Made by a program: the position numbers and the translations under genes. DNA of 10,369 nucleotides from Thermoflavifilum sp. (GTDB taxonomy: Bacteria > Bacteroidota > Bacteroidia > Chitinophagales > Chitinophagaceae), in NCBI GenBank assembly GCA_019683625.1, contig JADGHY010000056.1:1-10369 (forward strand), written 5' to 3'. Below, piece after piece: positions 1-7,664 of the stretch; within the stretch, counting starts at the first letter, position 1; the number at the start of each line of letters is the position of its first letter. Below the pieces are notes generated by a model. It saw nothing but the letters and a program-made list of their open reading frames with translations. It did not search any database and was not told where the DNA came from.

Positions 1-1702
1 TGCTTACAGAACCCAGGATCTGCATGCCCAATGAAGGATATTGATGCCAACGCTCATACACGGAATTAAACAAATTATGCGCTTCCAATCCGGCTTCAAA
101 ATTAGCATTTATCTCATACGCTGCACCGAGGTTGGCATCGAAGATGCCAGCAGTCTTGTGCGCAGAAAGATCTTTTGCCCGATAAAAACTCCCGCTCCAG
201 GCAAAGACATCAGCATACACATGTAACTTGTCCCATGCGGTAATGCGTGCATACACATCTGCCTGAAAAGGCACCAGCCCCCAAGGTTTTTGTTCGGTTT
301 GCTGATGAAAATAATTAAACCAATTCAGCCGAAAACCAGCCTGCAAATTTTCTTCAGACATGTAATTGAGCTCCAAATGCAATTGATAAGCCTCCAGTTT
401 ACTTTCACGCACCACATAAAAAGTTTTGCCATCCAGGCTATCATTGAGAAATAACGGACGATCATGATAGGTAACATAAGCAAATTTGGTGTTATAGGTG
501 AAATGACCGGCCAAAGAGCCTTTGATGCCTGTGTATTTTTCTTCCACCCGTGTATTGTATGGCTGCAACGGGTAACCTACGAAATAAGGATTTTCAGTGG
601 ATAAATGCTGAAAGCTGTTCTGAATAAAATACGAAATCCATCCACTGCTAAGAATGAGTTTTTCCTGAATCAGCTGGGTTTCATTAACTATATCGGGCAA
701 CAGAAAAAATTGGTTATTGGTCCACGAAGGATTTAGGCCGGCATGCAAAACAAATCCTTGCTTCACAATATGCAATGCCGGATGAATAGCACTGATGGTA
801 TTGGACACAGATACGGATGCCTGCTGATCAGCATAAGTAGCAAATTTTCCCATATAAGATACACTCAGGCTGATGCCATCCGTGATGATTTTTTCAACGG
901 GTGTTTCCACTTCAAAGGTAGATTCCCGATGTTGGTAATTATCGGAAAAAATGGTGAGATTCAATACGGGATGAAAGTTAATGCCCACCGCATTTTCCCG
1001 GATATTGCTCATGCCCAGCCGCACACCAAAACGGGTGAATATTTGCCGGACATCTTTCTTCTGATAATGCAAACTATCATGATTATATCCGTAATAATAC
1101 AATCCATCGCGCTGAAACTGAATATTGCCATCATAGGCGATATGGGGTGAAAAATAGCGGCCACTGGCTTCAACCGCATCATGGCCAAATTGCTGATAGG
1201 CCAATGAACCTTTGGAAGAAAGATGATTTAACCACACAGCATAAGTAAAAGGTGCCTGTGTGCCAGAAGTATCTATTCTTCCGCTGCCGATTCCGGCACG
1301 CAAGGCAGTGGTAAGATAGCTTCCTGCTGAAGCTTCAATAAAATAATGATGCAAAGGTGGAAGGGTATCATTCATCATGGCAAGTGGCGAAAGCGGAATG
1401 GGCTGATAAGTGAAATGCAGATTTAAAGCGGGAATATTGTATATCAGGCGCGGATGTGTGGTATCCATTTCCGGAAGAGCAGCCGTAAGGCTAAGCTTAT
1501 CGGCTTCTTTCAGCACCGGCTGGTAAGAACTGAAGATGCTGATGGTCTGGGGCTGCAAGGTAGTATCCTGCGCAGATGCCCGGAAGCATATCCACAATAC
1601 CATATACAGCAGCGCTAATGCCATTCTGGTTGTCTTGGCTATCCACAATATTTTGTTTCCTGGACTGTTCTGTACATGCAAATGAGAATAGGATGTTCGC
1701 AT
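1..1702 (-). CDS. Outer-membrane beta-barrel protein, TonB-receptor-like but without a plug domain (3' end cut by window edge)
   Basis: The frame is open from ATG at 1702 to the left edge (567 codons) with no stop; an in-frame TAA lies a few codons upstream of the ATG. Residues 1-44 form a Sec signal peptide with a basic N region, a hydrophobic stretch (MALALLYMVLWICF) and an ASA|QD cleavage site. A short conserved-looking segment follows (about 56-69, FSSYQPVLKEADKL). The rest is rich in alternating aromatic and polar residues, as in barrel strands. The visible C terminus (AHNLFNSVYERWHQYPSLGM then QILGSV) has the NLFN-Y-R-W-YP pattern that closes TonB-dependent receptors, so probably only a handful of residues are missing. 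No TonB plug or CarboxypepD-like N-terminal domain is visible: the barrel follows the signal almost directly. It lies 22 bases downstream of the TPR gene and is probably cotranscribed with it. Outer-membrane location is well supported; the substrate is unknown. Confidence 0.8.
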   Translation of the reverse strand, partial: MRTSYSHLHVQNSPGNKILWIAKTTRMALALLYMVLWICFRASAQDTTLQPQTISIFSSYQPVLKEADKLSLTAALPEMDTTHPRLIYNIPALNLHFTYQPIPLSPLAMMNDTLPPLHHYFIEASAGSYLTTALRAGIGSGRIDTSGTQAPFTYAVWLNHLSSKGSLAYQQFGHDAVEASGRYFSPHIAYDGNIQFQRDGLYYYGYNHDSLHYQKKDVRQIFTRFGVRLGMSNIRENAVGINFHPVLNLTIFSDNYQHRESTFEVETPVEKIITDGISLSVSYMGKFATYADQQASVSVSNTISAIHPALHIVKQGFVLHAGLNPSWTNNQFFLLPDIVNETQLIQEKLILSSGWISYFIQNSFQHLSTENPYFVGYPLQPYNTRVEEKYTGIKGSLAGHFTYNTKFAYVTYHDRPLFLNDSLDGKTFYVVRESKLEAYQLHLELNYMSEENLQAGFRLNWFNYFHQQTEQKPWGLVPFQADVYARITAWDKLHVYADVFAWSGSFYRAKDLSAHKTAGIFDANLGAAYEINANFEAGLEAHNLFNSVYERWHQYPSLGMQILGSVS

Positions 1703-1724
1703 ATCTTTTATGATGTGTATTTAT

Positions 1725-4700
1725 TCAAGGGTGTGACAAAGTATCTGAAGCATCGGGATTGCGTATGATTTTAGAGGATGCTTGTTCCGCTGCCATTACC
1801 TGCTGCAGCTTTTGCCGGGCCGAATCGCGGATCTCCGGAATCTGACAGTTGTCCACCACACTTTGCAGGGTTGCTTTGGCATTGAAATAGTCCTTTTCAG
1901 CTGCAAAAATATCACCCAGCAACACATAAGCCTTCGCAATCCAATAATCATACGAGGGCGTGGAACGAATTACTTCAAAAGCAGCTTTCTCGGCCTCCTT
2001 CAGTTGTTGTTGCTGCAACAGGCAATCGGCAATATAATATCGGGATGCTGCACCCATGACCGATTTGGTCATTTGCACCACCTTTTTAAAATAGGTCATT
2101 GCACTATCGCATTGTTGGGTATGATGGAAGGCCATTGCCAGATAATAATTGCCCGTGATTTGGTCGTTAGTACTGATATCTTGCCGCGTAAGCAAATATC
2201 TTGCTTCAAGCAATACACTATCCCATTGCTGTAACTGATAATCACACTCCAGCAGTCCACGTGCAGCCGTAAGCGTATTTTCTTTTGTGGTTGCCAGCTG
2301 ATGGAGCATTTCAAAATAGCTGCGGGCCTGGGTATAATTCTTCAGCTCATTCAGGCTGATGCGTGCCGCCTGGGCAGCACTGCGTTCGGCAAATCGGCTG
2401 TATCCCTGCTGCAGCACAAACTGATAATCCGGAAGAGCGTGTGCATAATCTTTTTGCATGAAATAGCATTCGGCCCGATAAAAATGGGCAGGCAAAACAA
2501 ATTGTCCATCTGGGAATTGCGCAAGATATTGGTTAAATCCCTGCAGCGCTGCGGTAAAGTTTTCATTTCCAAACTGTGTTTCGGCTGCGGCATAGGTCAC
2601 CGAATCGGCTGTGGATGCGCTCACCGATATACCGGCTTGTTTCACAAAATCCAGATAACCTTGCGGATTGCCATTGTTAATGTAGATGGTACGCATGCTG
2701 GTCAATGCATCCTGCGCTTCGCTGCTATGCGGATATTGCTGCACCAATTGTTGATAATAATCCAGCGCTCGTTGGGCATTGCCCATGTTAAAATAAGCCA
2801 GGCCCAGCTTTAACAGCGCCCTGGGCGCGTCAGGATCCTGTGGTGTGGCCAAAATTTTTTCAAAATAGGGAATAGCTTGTGCATATTTTTCTTCTGTCAT
2901 ATACGTGAGCCCTTTCTCATAATTCGCATCGTTTTGAAAACGGGAATCAGGATATTGGCTGGTGAGCTGATGAAGCAACTGCAGCTTGGTAGTGTAATTG
3001 CCCTTGATGCCTTCCAAAATACTTTTTTGATAGAGCGCATAGTCGGTTCCCGGCAAACGCTGGTTGATGATTTGATCGTAGACGGCTTCGGCCCGGTCGT
3101 ATTGTTTCAGCATGTAATAACTATCGGCCGTGCGCAACAGCGCATCCTGAGCTATTCTTCTGCCAGCAGCTCCATAAGGCCGCTGGGCTTGCTGAAATTC
3201 GCGTAAGGCATTTGCATAATCCTGTTTTTGCAAATAACAATATCCCAGGTTATAATGAGCCGTTTGCACATTTGCTTCTCCTAATGCCGGAAAAATGCCC
3301 GACACAGAAGGCGTTAAATATTGCTGAATATCCTGGATAGCTTCATCATACTGGCCGCGCCTGTAAGCAATTTCCCCCTTCCAGAAATAAGCCAGCGCCT
3401 GATAAGAAGCATCGAAAGGATGGGCAAGCGAGAGCGAAAGCAGGCTGTCGGCCGAAGACAGTTGGCCATCATTGATGAGCTGCATGGCCCTGCCAAAGGT
3501 AAGCTTCTGATAAGCCCGCAACAAGCTGGGCGATGGGTTGGACAAAGATGCATATAGCTCCAAAGCTCCCTTGTAATCGTTGGTATTCATCAGCAAGGGA
3601 ACCAGTATTTCTCTGGCCTCATTCGCATAATCTGATGCAGGATAGTCTTGTAGAAATTGCCTAAGTGTAGCCAATGCTGCATCCTGATATCCCAATTCAT
3701 AGGAAAGCTTGCCGTAAAGGAATCGGGCAATCTCCTGTTGCTTGGGATTGTAGCTGCTCCGGGCACAAATGGCAAAAGCATTACGGGCATCGGCTTTTTG
3801 ACCGGTTTTTAAATAACAATCTCCTAACAGATACATCGCATTCTGCCCGAGTGAATCGGTAACCGTACTCAATTGTTTAAAGCCCAGGATTGCTTCGGGA
3901 TATTGCTGGGTTTGGTAATAACAAAATGAAAGTTCATACACATCTTCCCGGCGCAAACTATCGGCCTGGCGGGCATATTGCTGCAGATAGGGCAAAGCGT
4001 GCTGATAATCGCCTAATTCAAAATAAACCTGCCCTACCAGCTGCTGAAGAGGAAGCTGATAATAATTATTCCCCCGCTGAAGTACAGGAAGCGCATAATC
4101 AATGGCTTGTTGCTTTTTGCCCTGGAAATAATAAATCTCGGCAATATAGTAGGGCACTACGCGATCATAGGGCGACTGGTTGGCAACTTTTAAAAAAGAT
4201 TGCAGCGCCTGATCATATTGTTTTCTTTCAAAAGCAATAAATCCATCATAGTAATTGGCCGGAATTTGATAAGGGCCTTCCATACCCTTTACATCGGCAA
4301 ACAAAGGAGCTGCATGGGTGAAATCTTTCTGATAAAAATAACAATATCCGAGTTGAAATTTAGCTTCTGCAATCTGGTCGTTGGAAAGCTGATCAATGCC
4401 GGCTGATTCATAGTAAGGAATGGCTTCGCGATAGCGATGTTGCCGGTAGTAATATTGAGCCAGATAAAAGCTGGCCAGCTGCTTTCGGGGAATGCTGGTG
4501 GTGTGTTGAATAAAGTCGAGCACGCGTTTTTCCGCGTCGGGCTGATGCAGTTGCAAAGCACATACGGCATCATAATACCGGGCATCTTCAGCATCCAGTG
4601 CGCGGTTGGTTTGTTGAAAATATTCGATCTGATGAATGATATCCTGAAACTGCTGTTGGGCCACTGCATAATAGCCATGTTGATAAGCCACCACAGCTCG

Positions 4701-4850
4701 TTTGAATTGTGCGGCAGGATCTGCATCAATGGCTGTTGCCTGTGCCCAGCCTCGTTGTATTTGTATGCCGAAAAACACACCCGATAACCAAATCAGCTGC
4801 AGGACTGAGCCCACAAAAGATAAGGATAAGACAGACCTCAGCCTTCTCAT
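1725..4850 (-). CDS. Large periplasmic tetratricopeptide (TPR) repeat protein
   Basis: From ATG 4850 the product has 1041 residues. Residues 1-38 look like a signal peptide (MRRLRS, then a hydrophobic core, then GWAQA). No lipobox cysteine is seen, so a soluble periplasmic protein is likely. Nearly all the rest is tandem TPR units of about 34-40 residues with the usual A/G/Y pattern, for example LGYCYFYQKDFTHAAPLF, LGLAYFNMGNAQRALDYY and LGDIFAAEKDYFNAKATL; I estimate 20 or more. The tail (about the last 25 residues) is polar. In-frame starts also exist at ATG 4910 and TTG 4916. I prefer 4850 because a perfect TAnnTTTG promoter motif sits at 4914-4921, which would place the transcript start at about the 4910 codon, and because the longer form would bury the signal peptide behind 20 basic/aromatic residues. 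It is first gene of an operon with the barrel protein. TPR superhelices usually scaffold protein complexes; the partner is presumably that barrel (inference). Confidence 0.88.
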   Translation of the reverse strand: MRRLRSVLSLSFVGSVLQLIWLSGVFFGIQIQRGWAQATAIDADPAAQFKRAVVAYQHGYYAVAQQQFQDIIHQIEYFQQTNRALDAEDARYYDAVCALQLHQPDAEKRVLDFIQHTTSIPRKQLASFYLAQYYYRQHRYREAIPYYESAGIDQLSNDQIAEAKFQLGYCYFYQKDFTHAAPLFADVKGMEGPYQIPANYYDGFIAFERKQYDQALQSFLKVANQSPYDRVVPYYIAEIYYFQGKKQQAIDYALPVLQRGNNYYQLPLQQLVGQVYFELGDYQHALPYLQQYARQADSLRREDVYELSFCYYQTQQYPEAILGFKQLSTVTDSLGQNAMYLLGDCYLKTGQKADARNAFAICARSSYNPKQQEIARFLYGKLSYELGYQDAALATLRQFLQDYPASDYANEAREILVPLLMNTNDYKGALELYASLSNPSPSLLRAYQKLTFGRAMQLINDGQLSSADSLLSLSLAHPFDASYQALAYFWKGEIAYRRGQYDEAIQDIQQYLTPSVSGIFPALGEANVQTAHYNLGYCYLQKQDYANALREFQQAQRPYGAAGRRIAQDALLRTADSYYMLKQYDRAEAVYDQIINQRLPGTDYALYQKSILEGIKGNYTTKLQLLHQLTSQYPDSRFQNDANYEKGLTYMTEEKYAQAIPYFEKILATPQDPDAPRALLKLGLAYFNMGNAQRALDYYQQLVQQYPHSSEAQDALTSMRTIYINNGNPQGYLDFVKQAGISVSASTADSVTYAAAETQFGNENFTAALQGFNQYLAQFPDGQFVLPAHFYRAECYFMQKDYAHALPDYQFVLQQGYSRFAERSAAQAARISLNELKNYTQARSYFEMLHQLATTKENTLTAARGLLECDYQLQQWDSVLLEARYLLTRQDISTNDQITGNYYLAMAFHHTQQCDSAMTYFKKVVQMTKSVMGAASRYYIADCLLQQQQLKEAEKAAFEVIRSTPSYDYWIAKAYVLLGDIFAAEKDYFNAKATLQSVVDNCQIPEIRDSARQKLQQVMAAEQASSKIIRNPDASDTLSHP

Positions 4851-4913
4851 ATATGCTGCCAGATGAAATGAATAACGAAAGGATAAAAGAGAATATTGCT
4901 TTCTGTTCATAAG

Positions 4914-4921
4914 CAAATATA
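4914..4921 (-). promoter_or_regulatory. Putative -7 promoter element of the TPR/barrel operon
   Basis: The minus strand reads TATATTTG, an exact match to the Bacteroidota sigma-ABfr -7 consensus TAnnTTTG. Only a poor -33 match (CTGG) lies at the expected distance upstream. Transcription would begin near 4908, which argues for translation from ATG 4850 with a leader of about 60 bases. It lies in the divergent spacer shared with the DoxX gene. Confidence 0.45.
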
Positions 4922-5045
4922 CTTATTCTCCCGGCTAAGCCAGGATCATACCAAATTTTTATATGCCGGATGCCTCAGTGAGAAAATTCAGAAAGATTAG
5001 CTTATTTTGGCGAATAATTTTTTAAACAATCACACCGATCAAACT

Positions 5046-5453
5046 ATGAAAAATCTGTTCTCCGTTCGTTGGAGCCATGGCCTGGTGAACCTGAGTTTAT
5101 TGGTATTGCGCGTGGGTACGGGCTTGATGCTGCTTACGCATGGCTTGCCTAAGTTGATGCATTTTCAGGACATGGCTAATCATTTTGCCGATCCTCTGCA
5201 CGTAGGCCCCACTACATCGCTGATCATTGTATTGGTTTCTGAAATTATCTGCGCCTTTCTGCTGGTCATTGGCTTGCTGAGCCGGCCTGCAGCACTGATC
5301 ATCTTCATCCAAATGGTTATCATCCTTTTGTTTATCCATCACCACGATCCTTTTGCCCGGCAGGAGCTTGCCTGGCATTACCTGATCAGCTCATTTGTAT
5401 TGCTTTGCTGTGGCCCCGGCCGTGTTTCTATTGATGGGATGATTTCCAGATAA
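5046..5453 (+). CDS. DoxX family integral membrane protein
   Basis: The product has 135 residues, the usual size for a DoxX-family four-helix membrane protein. Hydrophobic segments lie at about 13-31, 57-77, 81-98 and 109-121. Family-like features are an LRVGTGLMLLTHGLPKL segment at the end of helix 1 (residues 21-37), a glutamate in helix 2 (SEII, Glu66), GLLSRPAAL between helices 2 and 3, and a GPGRVSID exit from helix 4. The start is ATG 5046; a TTG 13 codons upstream is in frame but adds a polar, unconvincing tail. An imperfect -7 motif (TTATTTTG, 5002-5009) lies upstream. The thioesterase starts 17 bases after its stop, so the two are probably one operon. DoxX-family proteins have been linked to quinone-related redox functions and oxidative stress, but most members, including this one, have no defined activity. 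Confidence 0.88.
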   Translation: MKNLFSVRWSHGLVNLSLLVLRVGTGLMLLTHGLPKLMHFQDMANHFADPLHVGPTTSLIIVLVSEIICAFLLVIGLLSRPAALIIFIQMVIILLFIHHHDPFARQELAWHYLISSFVLLCCGPGRVSIDGMISR

Positions 5454-5470
5454 TTGCTTATCGTTAACCC

Positions 5471-5884
5471 ATGTATACCCATACCACACAGATTCGCGTC
5501 CGATACGGAGAAACCGATCAAATGGGTTACATGTATTATGGCTATTATGCCTGGTATTATGAAGTAGGCCGCGTAGAAGCTATCCGTGAGTTAGGATTAA
5601 GCTATCGGACGCTGGAAGCCCAGGGGATATTGATGCCTGTGGTGGAGTTGCATATTCAATACCTGAAGCCGGCTTTCTATGATGATCTGATTACTGTGAA
5701 AACCCTGATCAAAGAATGGCCGTCGCGTTCGCTGATCCGTTTTCACAGTGAGTTATACAATGAACAACAGGAACTGCTGAATAAAGGGGTAACAACCTTG
5801 GCATTTGTGGATGCACATACCCGCAAAAAAACAAGCATGCCCGAGATTTTGCAGCAAAAACTGCAGCCTTATTTTAACCCCTGA
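5471..5884 (+). CDS. Acyl-CoA thioesterase, YbgC/FcbC (4HBT) hotdog family
   Basis: The product has 137 residues, the full length of a single hotdog-fold thioesterase. The N terminus carries the family signature RVRYGETDQMGYMYYGYYAW followed by YYEVGRVEAIRELG. Asp16 in ETDQMG aligns with the catalytic aspartate of the 4-hydroxybenzoyl-CoA thioesterase/YbgC group. The central strands (VVELHIQYLKPAFYDDLITV) and the later LIRFHSELYN and VTTLAFVD segments fit the five-stranded sheet. The likely reaction is hydrolysis of a short- or medium-chain or aromatic acyl-CoA to acid and CoA in the cytoplasm; the substrate cannot be told from sequence. As I recall the Bacteroidota relatives, they read MGYMYYGNYA; here the N is Tyr25. 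The gene follows the DoxX gene by 17 bases and overlaps the end of dacB by 16 bases on the opposite strand. Confidence 0.9.
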   Translation: MYTHTTQIRVRYGETDQMGYMYYGYYAWYYEVGRVEAIRELGLSYRTLEAQGILMPVVELHIQYLKPAFYDDLITVKTLIKEWPSRSLIRFHSELYNEQQELLNKGVTTLAFVDAHTRKKTSMPEILQQKLQPYFNP

Positions 5885-7338
5885 CTTTGTTTTAAGGCAT
5901 CGAGCACATCCCACATGGCATTCCTGACGTTCAACGAGGAGCCGGTGAAATTATTGACGATAAAGGCAAAGATCCATTTCTTTCCCGACCGGTCTTGCAG
6001 ATATCCCGCATAACTTCGCACACCGGCAATATACCCGTCTTTCATGCGGATGTTGTGAATCACAGGTAAGGCCTCGTAAAAATCGCTGAACCAGGGCCTG
6101 TGCTGTATGCGAAACAGCAAGCTGGCCAAGGCATGGGCAGTAACCCGATTGGCAGGGGAAAGACCGCTTCCATCTACCGTGTTCACGGCAGTAGCATCCA
6201 GGCCAAGTTGGATACAAAACTGATGAATCATTTCTACACCAGTCTGTATAGTTGCGGGATGATGTTGCTGATGGGACAAGCTGAGTGCCAGGGCTTCCCC
6301 ATACAAATTGATGCTGCGATGCAAGAACCAGTATACTATGCTATCCAACGGAGGAGAATAAAAGGTATCCAATACAGTCAGTGCTGCAGGAAGGGTATCA
6401 TGCAGATGCACAGCCAGGGCCTTGCCCTGTACGTCAATGCCTGCCTGCAAGAGCGTATCGCGAAATTGTTGCGCAGCATACGCGGCCGGGTCGGGCACCG
6501 AAGCAGATATGCTGAAATCAGGCGAAGCATCCAGCGGAACCGTACCCCTGAGAAACAATATCGGACGCGTAAGATCGAAGTACACATAAGCCTGGTCGCC
6601 ACTGCCTGCCTCACCGGTGAGCAGTTCATTCACTACCTGCAAAGGCTTGCCATCAGGCGTGGCATAGGGCGCATGTTTCATTCCCATCAGCCTGGCAGGA
6701 TCTCCGACATGTTCGCCTGGTTGCAAAGCAATGTCAAATTGATTTTCATGCCAGTTTAGGGCTGCGCATCCCGCTCCGTAATAATTGCCAATATCTTCCC
6801 ACACCCATCCGCCGGGAATCATTTGGGTGCTGTAAATGGTATCCACCCCTACCACATTTCCCCGAATGCTTCGAATGCCTGCCCTGCGCAATACCTGCAG
6901 CCAGCGTGTTCCAATAGATTCGGTGGTGGTAGCAGGATAGCGCCAGCTTCCCAGCGTGGGATCACCGGAACCTATTAAGTACAGATTACCCTCCAGAACT
7001 TGCTGCTGAATGCTTCCGCTATAGGCCAACAAAGTCTTGTAGCGATAGCCGGGGCCCAGTTGTTCCAATGCCGCTGCTGCCGTAAATACCTTATTGCAGG
7101 AAGCAGGGGCCAAACCTAAATGTGATTGGACCTGAAACACAACCTTTCCATTTGTGGCATCCATCACTTCCATGCCAATGGCCGCATGGCGCAACTCGGG
7201 AAGCTGCCTGAAACGCTGCCAGGCTCGAAGAAAGGATGGCGATTGTGCATGAGCCTCATACAAAACCAGGCATACCATCCAGCCAGTGATACTCCATGCG
7301 AAAAACCCGGAAAGAGCCTGTTTGATGCGTTGTATCAT
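5869..7338 (-). CDS. dacB: D-alanyl-D-alanine carboxypeptidase/endopeptidase (DacB, PBP4 type, peptidase S13)
   Basis: From ATG 7338 the product has 489 residues, the normal size for S13 enzymes. Residues 1-31 are a signal peptide (MIQRIKQ, hydrophobic core, EAHA|QS), so the enzyme acts in the periplasm. Motif 1 is Ser80-Cys-Asn-Lys83 (SxxK, catalytic serine and lysine), spaced from the mature N terminus as expected. Motif 2 is Ser342-Ile-Asn344 (SxN) in HRSINLYGEALAL, followed by the family DGSGLS at 389-394. Motif 3, normally KTG or KSG, is here Lys433-Asp-Gly435 in MKDGYIAGVRSYAGYL. The insert between motifs 1 and 2 includes WEDIGNYYGAG (180-190), typical of the family. The enzyme removes the terminal D-Ala of stem peptides and/or cleaves D-Ala-mDAP cross-links. 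In-frame ATGs lie at 7344 and 7491; the 7491 start would put 51 residues before the signal peptide, so I reject it. An AGG lies 8 bases before ATG 7338. Confidence 0.92.
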   Translation of the reverse strand: MIQRIKQALSGFFAWSITGWMVCLVLYEAHAQSPSFLRAWQRFRQLPELRHAAIGMEVMDATNGKVVFQVQSHLGLAPASCNKVFTAAAALEQLGPGYRYKTLLAYSGSIQQQVLEGNLYLIGSGDPTLGSWRYPATTTESIGTRWLQVLRRAGIRSIRGNVVGVDTIYSTQMIPGGWVWEDIGNYYGAGCAALNWHENQFDIALQPGEHVGDPARLMGMKHAPYATPDGKPLQVVNELLTGEAGSGDQAYVYFDLTRPILFLRGTVPLDASPDFSISASVPDPAAYAAQQFRDTLLQAGIDVQGKALAVHLHDTLPAALTVLDTFYSPPLDSIVYWFLHRSINLYGEALALSLSHQQHHPATIQTGVEMIHQFCIQLGLDATAVNTVDGSGLSPANRVTAHALASLLFRIQHRPWFSDFYEALPVIHNIRMKDGYIAGVRSYAGYLQDRSGKKWIFAFIVNNFTGSSLNVRNAMWDVLDALKQSQGLK

Positions 7339-7513
7339 GAGCATACCTATATAAAGGTAAAACATAGCCAGCCAATATTTGAGATAGAAGGCTGCTGTAT
7401 CGGCCAAGGCAGCCAATTTACGAATCAGATCCTTTTTTCTGGAAAAAATCCAACCTAAAAGCCCACTCATGCATGCATCATTTTTTTCCATATTCGGTAC
7501 TATTCAGGATACT

Positions 7514-7614
7514 CGGCTCTATCTCTCATCCCGCAAATGCTTCTCATTGCGGCAATAAGCAAGAGTTTGCTTATGCAACAAGAGCCGTGCTTGTTGAACC
7601 ATTTGATTCATCAA
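7514..7614. repeat. Cluster of inverted repeats in the dacB-cinA spacer
   Basis: Several dyads lie side by side. ATAAGCAA (7555-7562) pairs perfectly with TTGCTTAT (7567-7574) around a 4-base loop and extends by two more pairs past one bulged A. CAACAAG (7576-7582) pairs with CTTGTTG (7590-7596) around 7 bases. TTGAT (7603-7607) pairs with ATCAA (7610-7614) around 2 bases. CGGCTCT (7514-7520) could pair over a longer range with AGAGCCG (7581-7587), which would compete with the second dyad. No T-tract follows on either strand, so these are not intrinsic terminators. They may be operator sites for one or both divergent genes, or structure in a leader RNA. Confidence 0.5.
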
Positions 7615-7642
7615 TAATCATTCCACCAAGCGTGAAATGCCT

Positions 7643-7650
7643 TAGCTTTG
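7643..7650 (+). promoter_or_regulatory. Putative -7 promoter element of cinA
   Basis: TAGCTTTG matches the Bacteroidota -7 consensus TAnnTTTG exactly and lies 14 bases before ATG 7665, leaving a very short leader. No clear TTG -33 element is seen at the normal spacing, so the call rests on one element and on position. Confidence 0.4.
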
Positions 7651-7664
7651 GTTGAAATTCATCC

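Larger units (their letters stand above)
7339..7664. other. Divergent spacer between dacB and cinA
   Basis: This stretch of about 326 bases carries the start signals of both flanking genes. The half next to dacB (7339-7491) is open in the dacB frame and could be translated if the upstream ATG 7491 is used. The other half (7492-7664) contains a group of inverted repeats (annotated separately) and a candidate cinA -7 element. I saw no convincing separate small gene and no terminator. Confidence 0.6.

Noticed and set aside
743..1150. 135-codon plus-strand frame inside the barrel gene
   Set aside because: It is antisense to a continuous, signal-peptide-bearing barrel frame; no domain is recognisable.
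2301..2813. 170-codon open frame on the plus strand antisense to the TPR gene
   Set aside because: Repetitive TPR codons keep the opposite strand open. The product has no family features and lies wholly inside a convincing gene.
1725..4850. Repeated short DNA words (such as GCATAATC-like strings) across the TPR gene as a possible repeat array
   Set aside because: They follow from repeated TPR codons at irregular spacing; there is no constant repeat/spacer unit as in a CRISPR array.
5820..5868. Possible dacB terminator (GCAG/CTGC stem and a distant T-run on the minus strand) inside the thioesterase gene
   Set aside because: The stem has only 4 bp and the T-run is well separated from it; it looks like chance in coding sequence.
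6100..6759. 219-codon plus-strand open frame antisense to dacB
   Set aside because: It overlaps the core DacB motifs on the other strand and its product has no recognisable domain.
7339..7491. N-terminal extension of DacB from ATG 7491 (51 extra residues, including a hydrophobic stretch)
   Set aside because: It would place a second hydrophobic segment ahead of a complete signal peptide that starts at 7338/7344. The family normally starts at the signal peptide.
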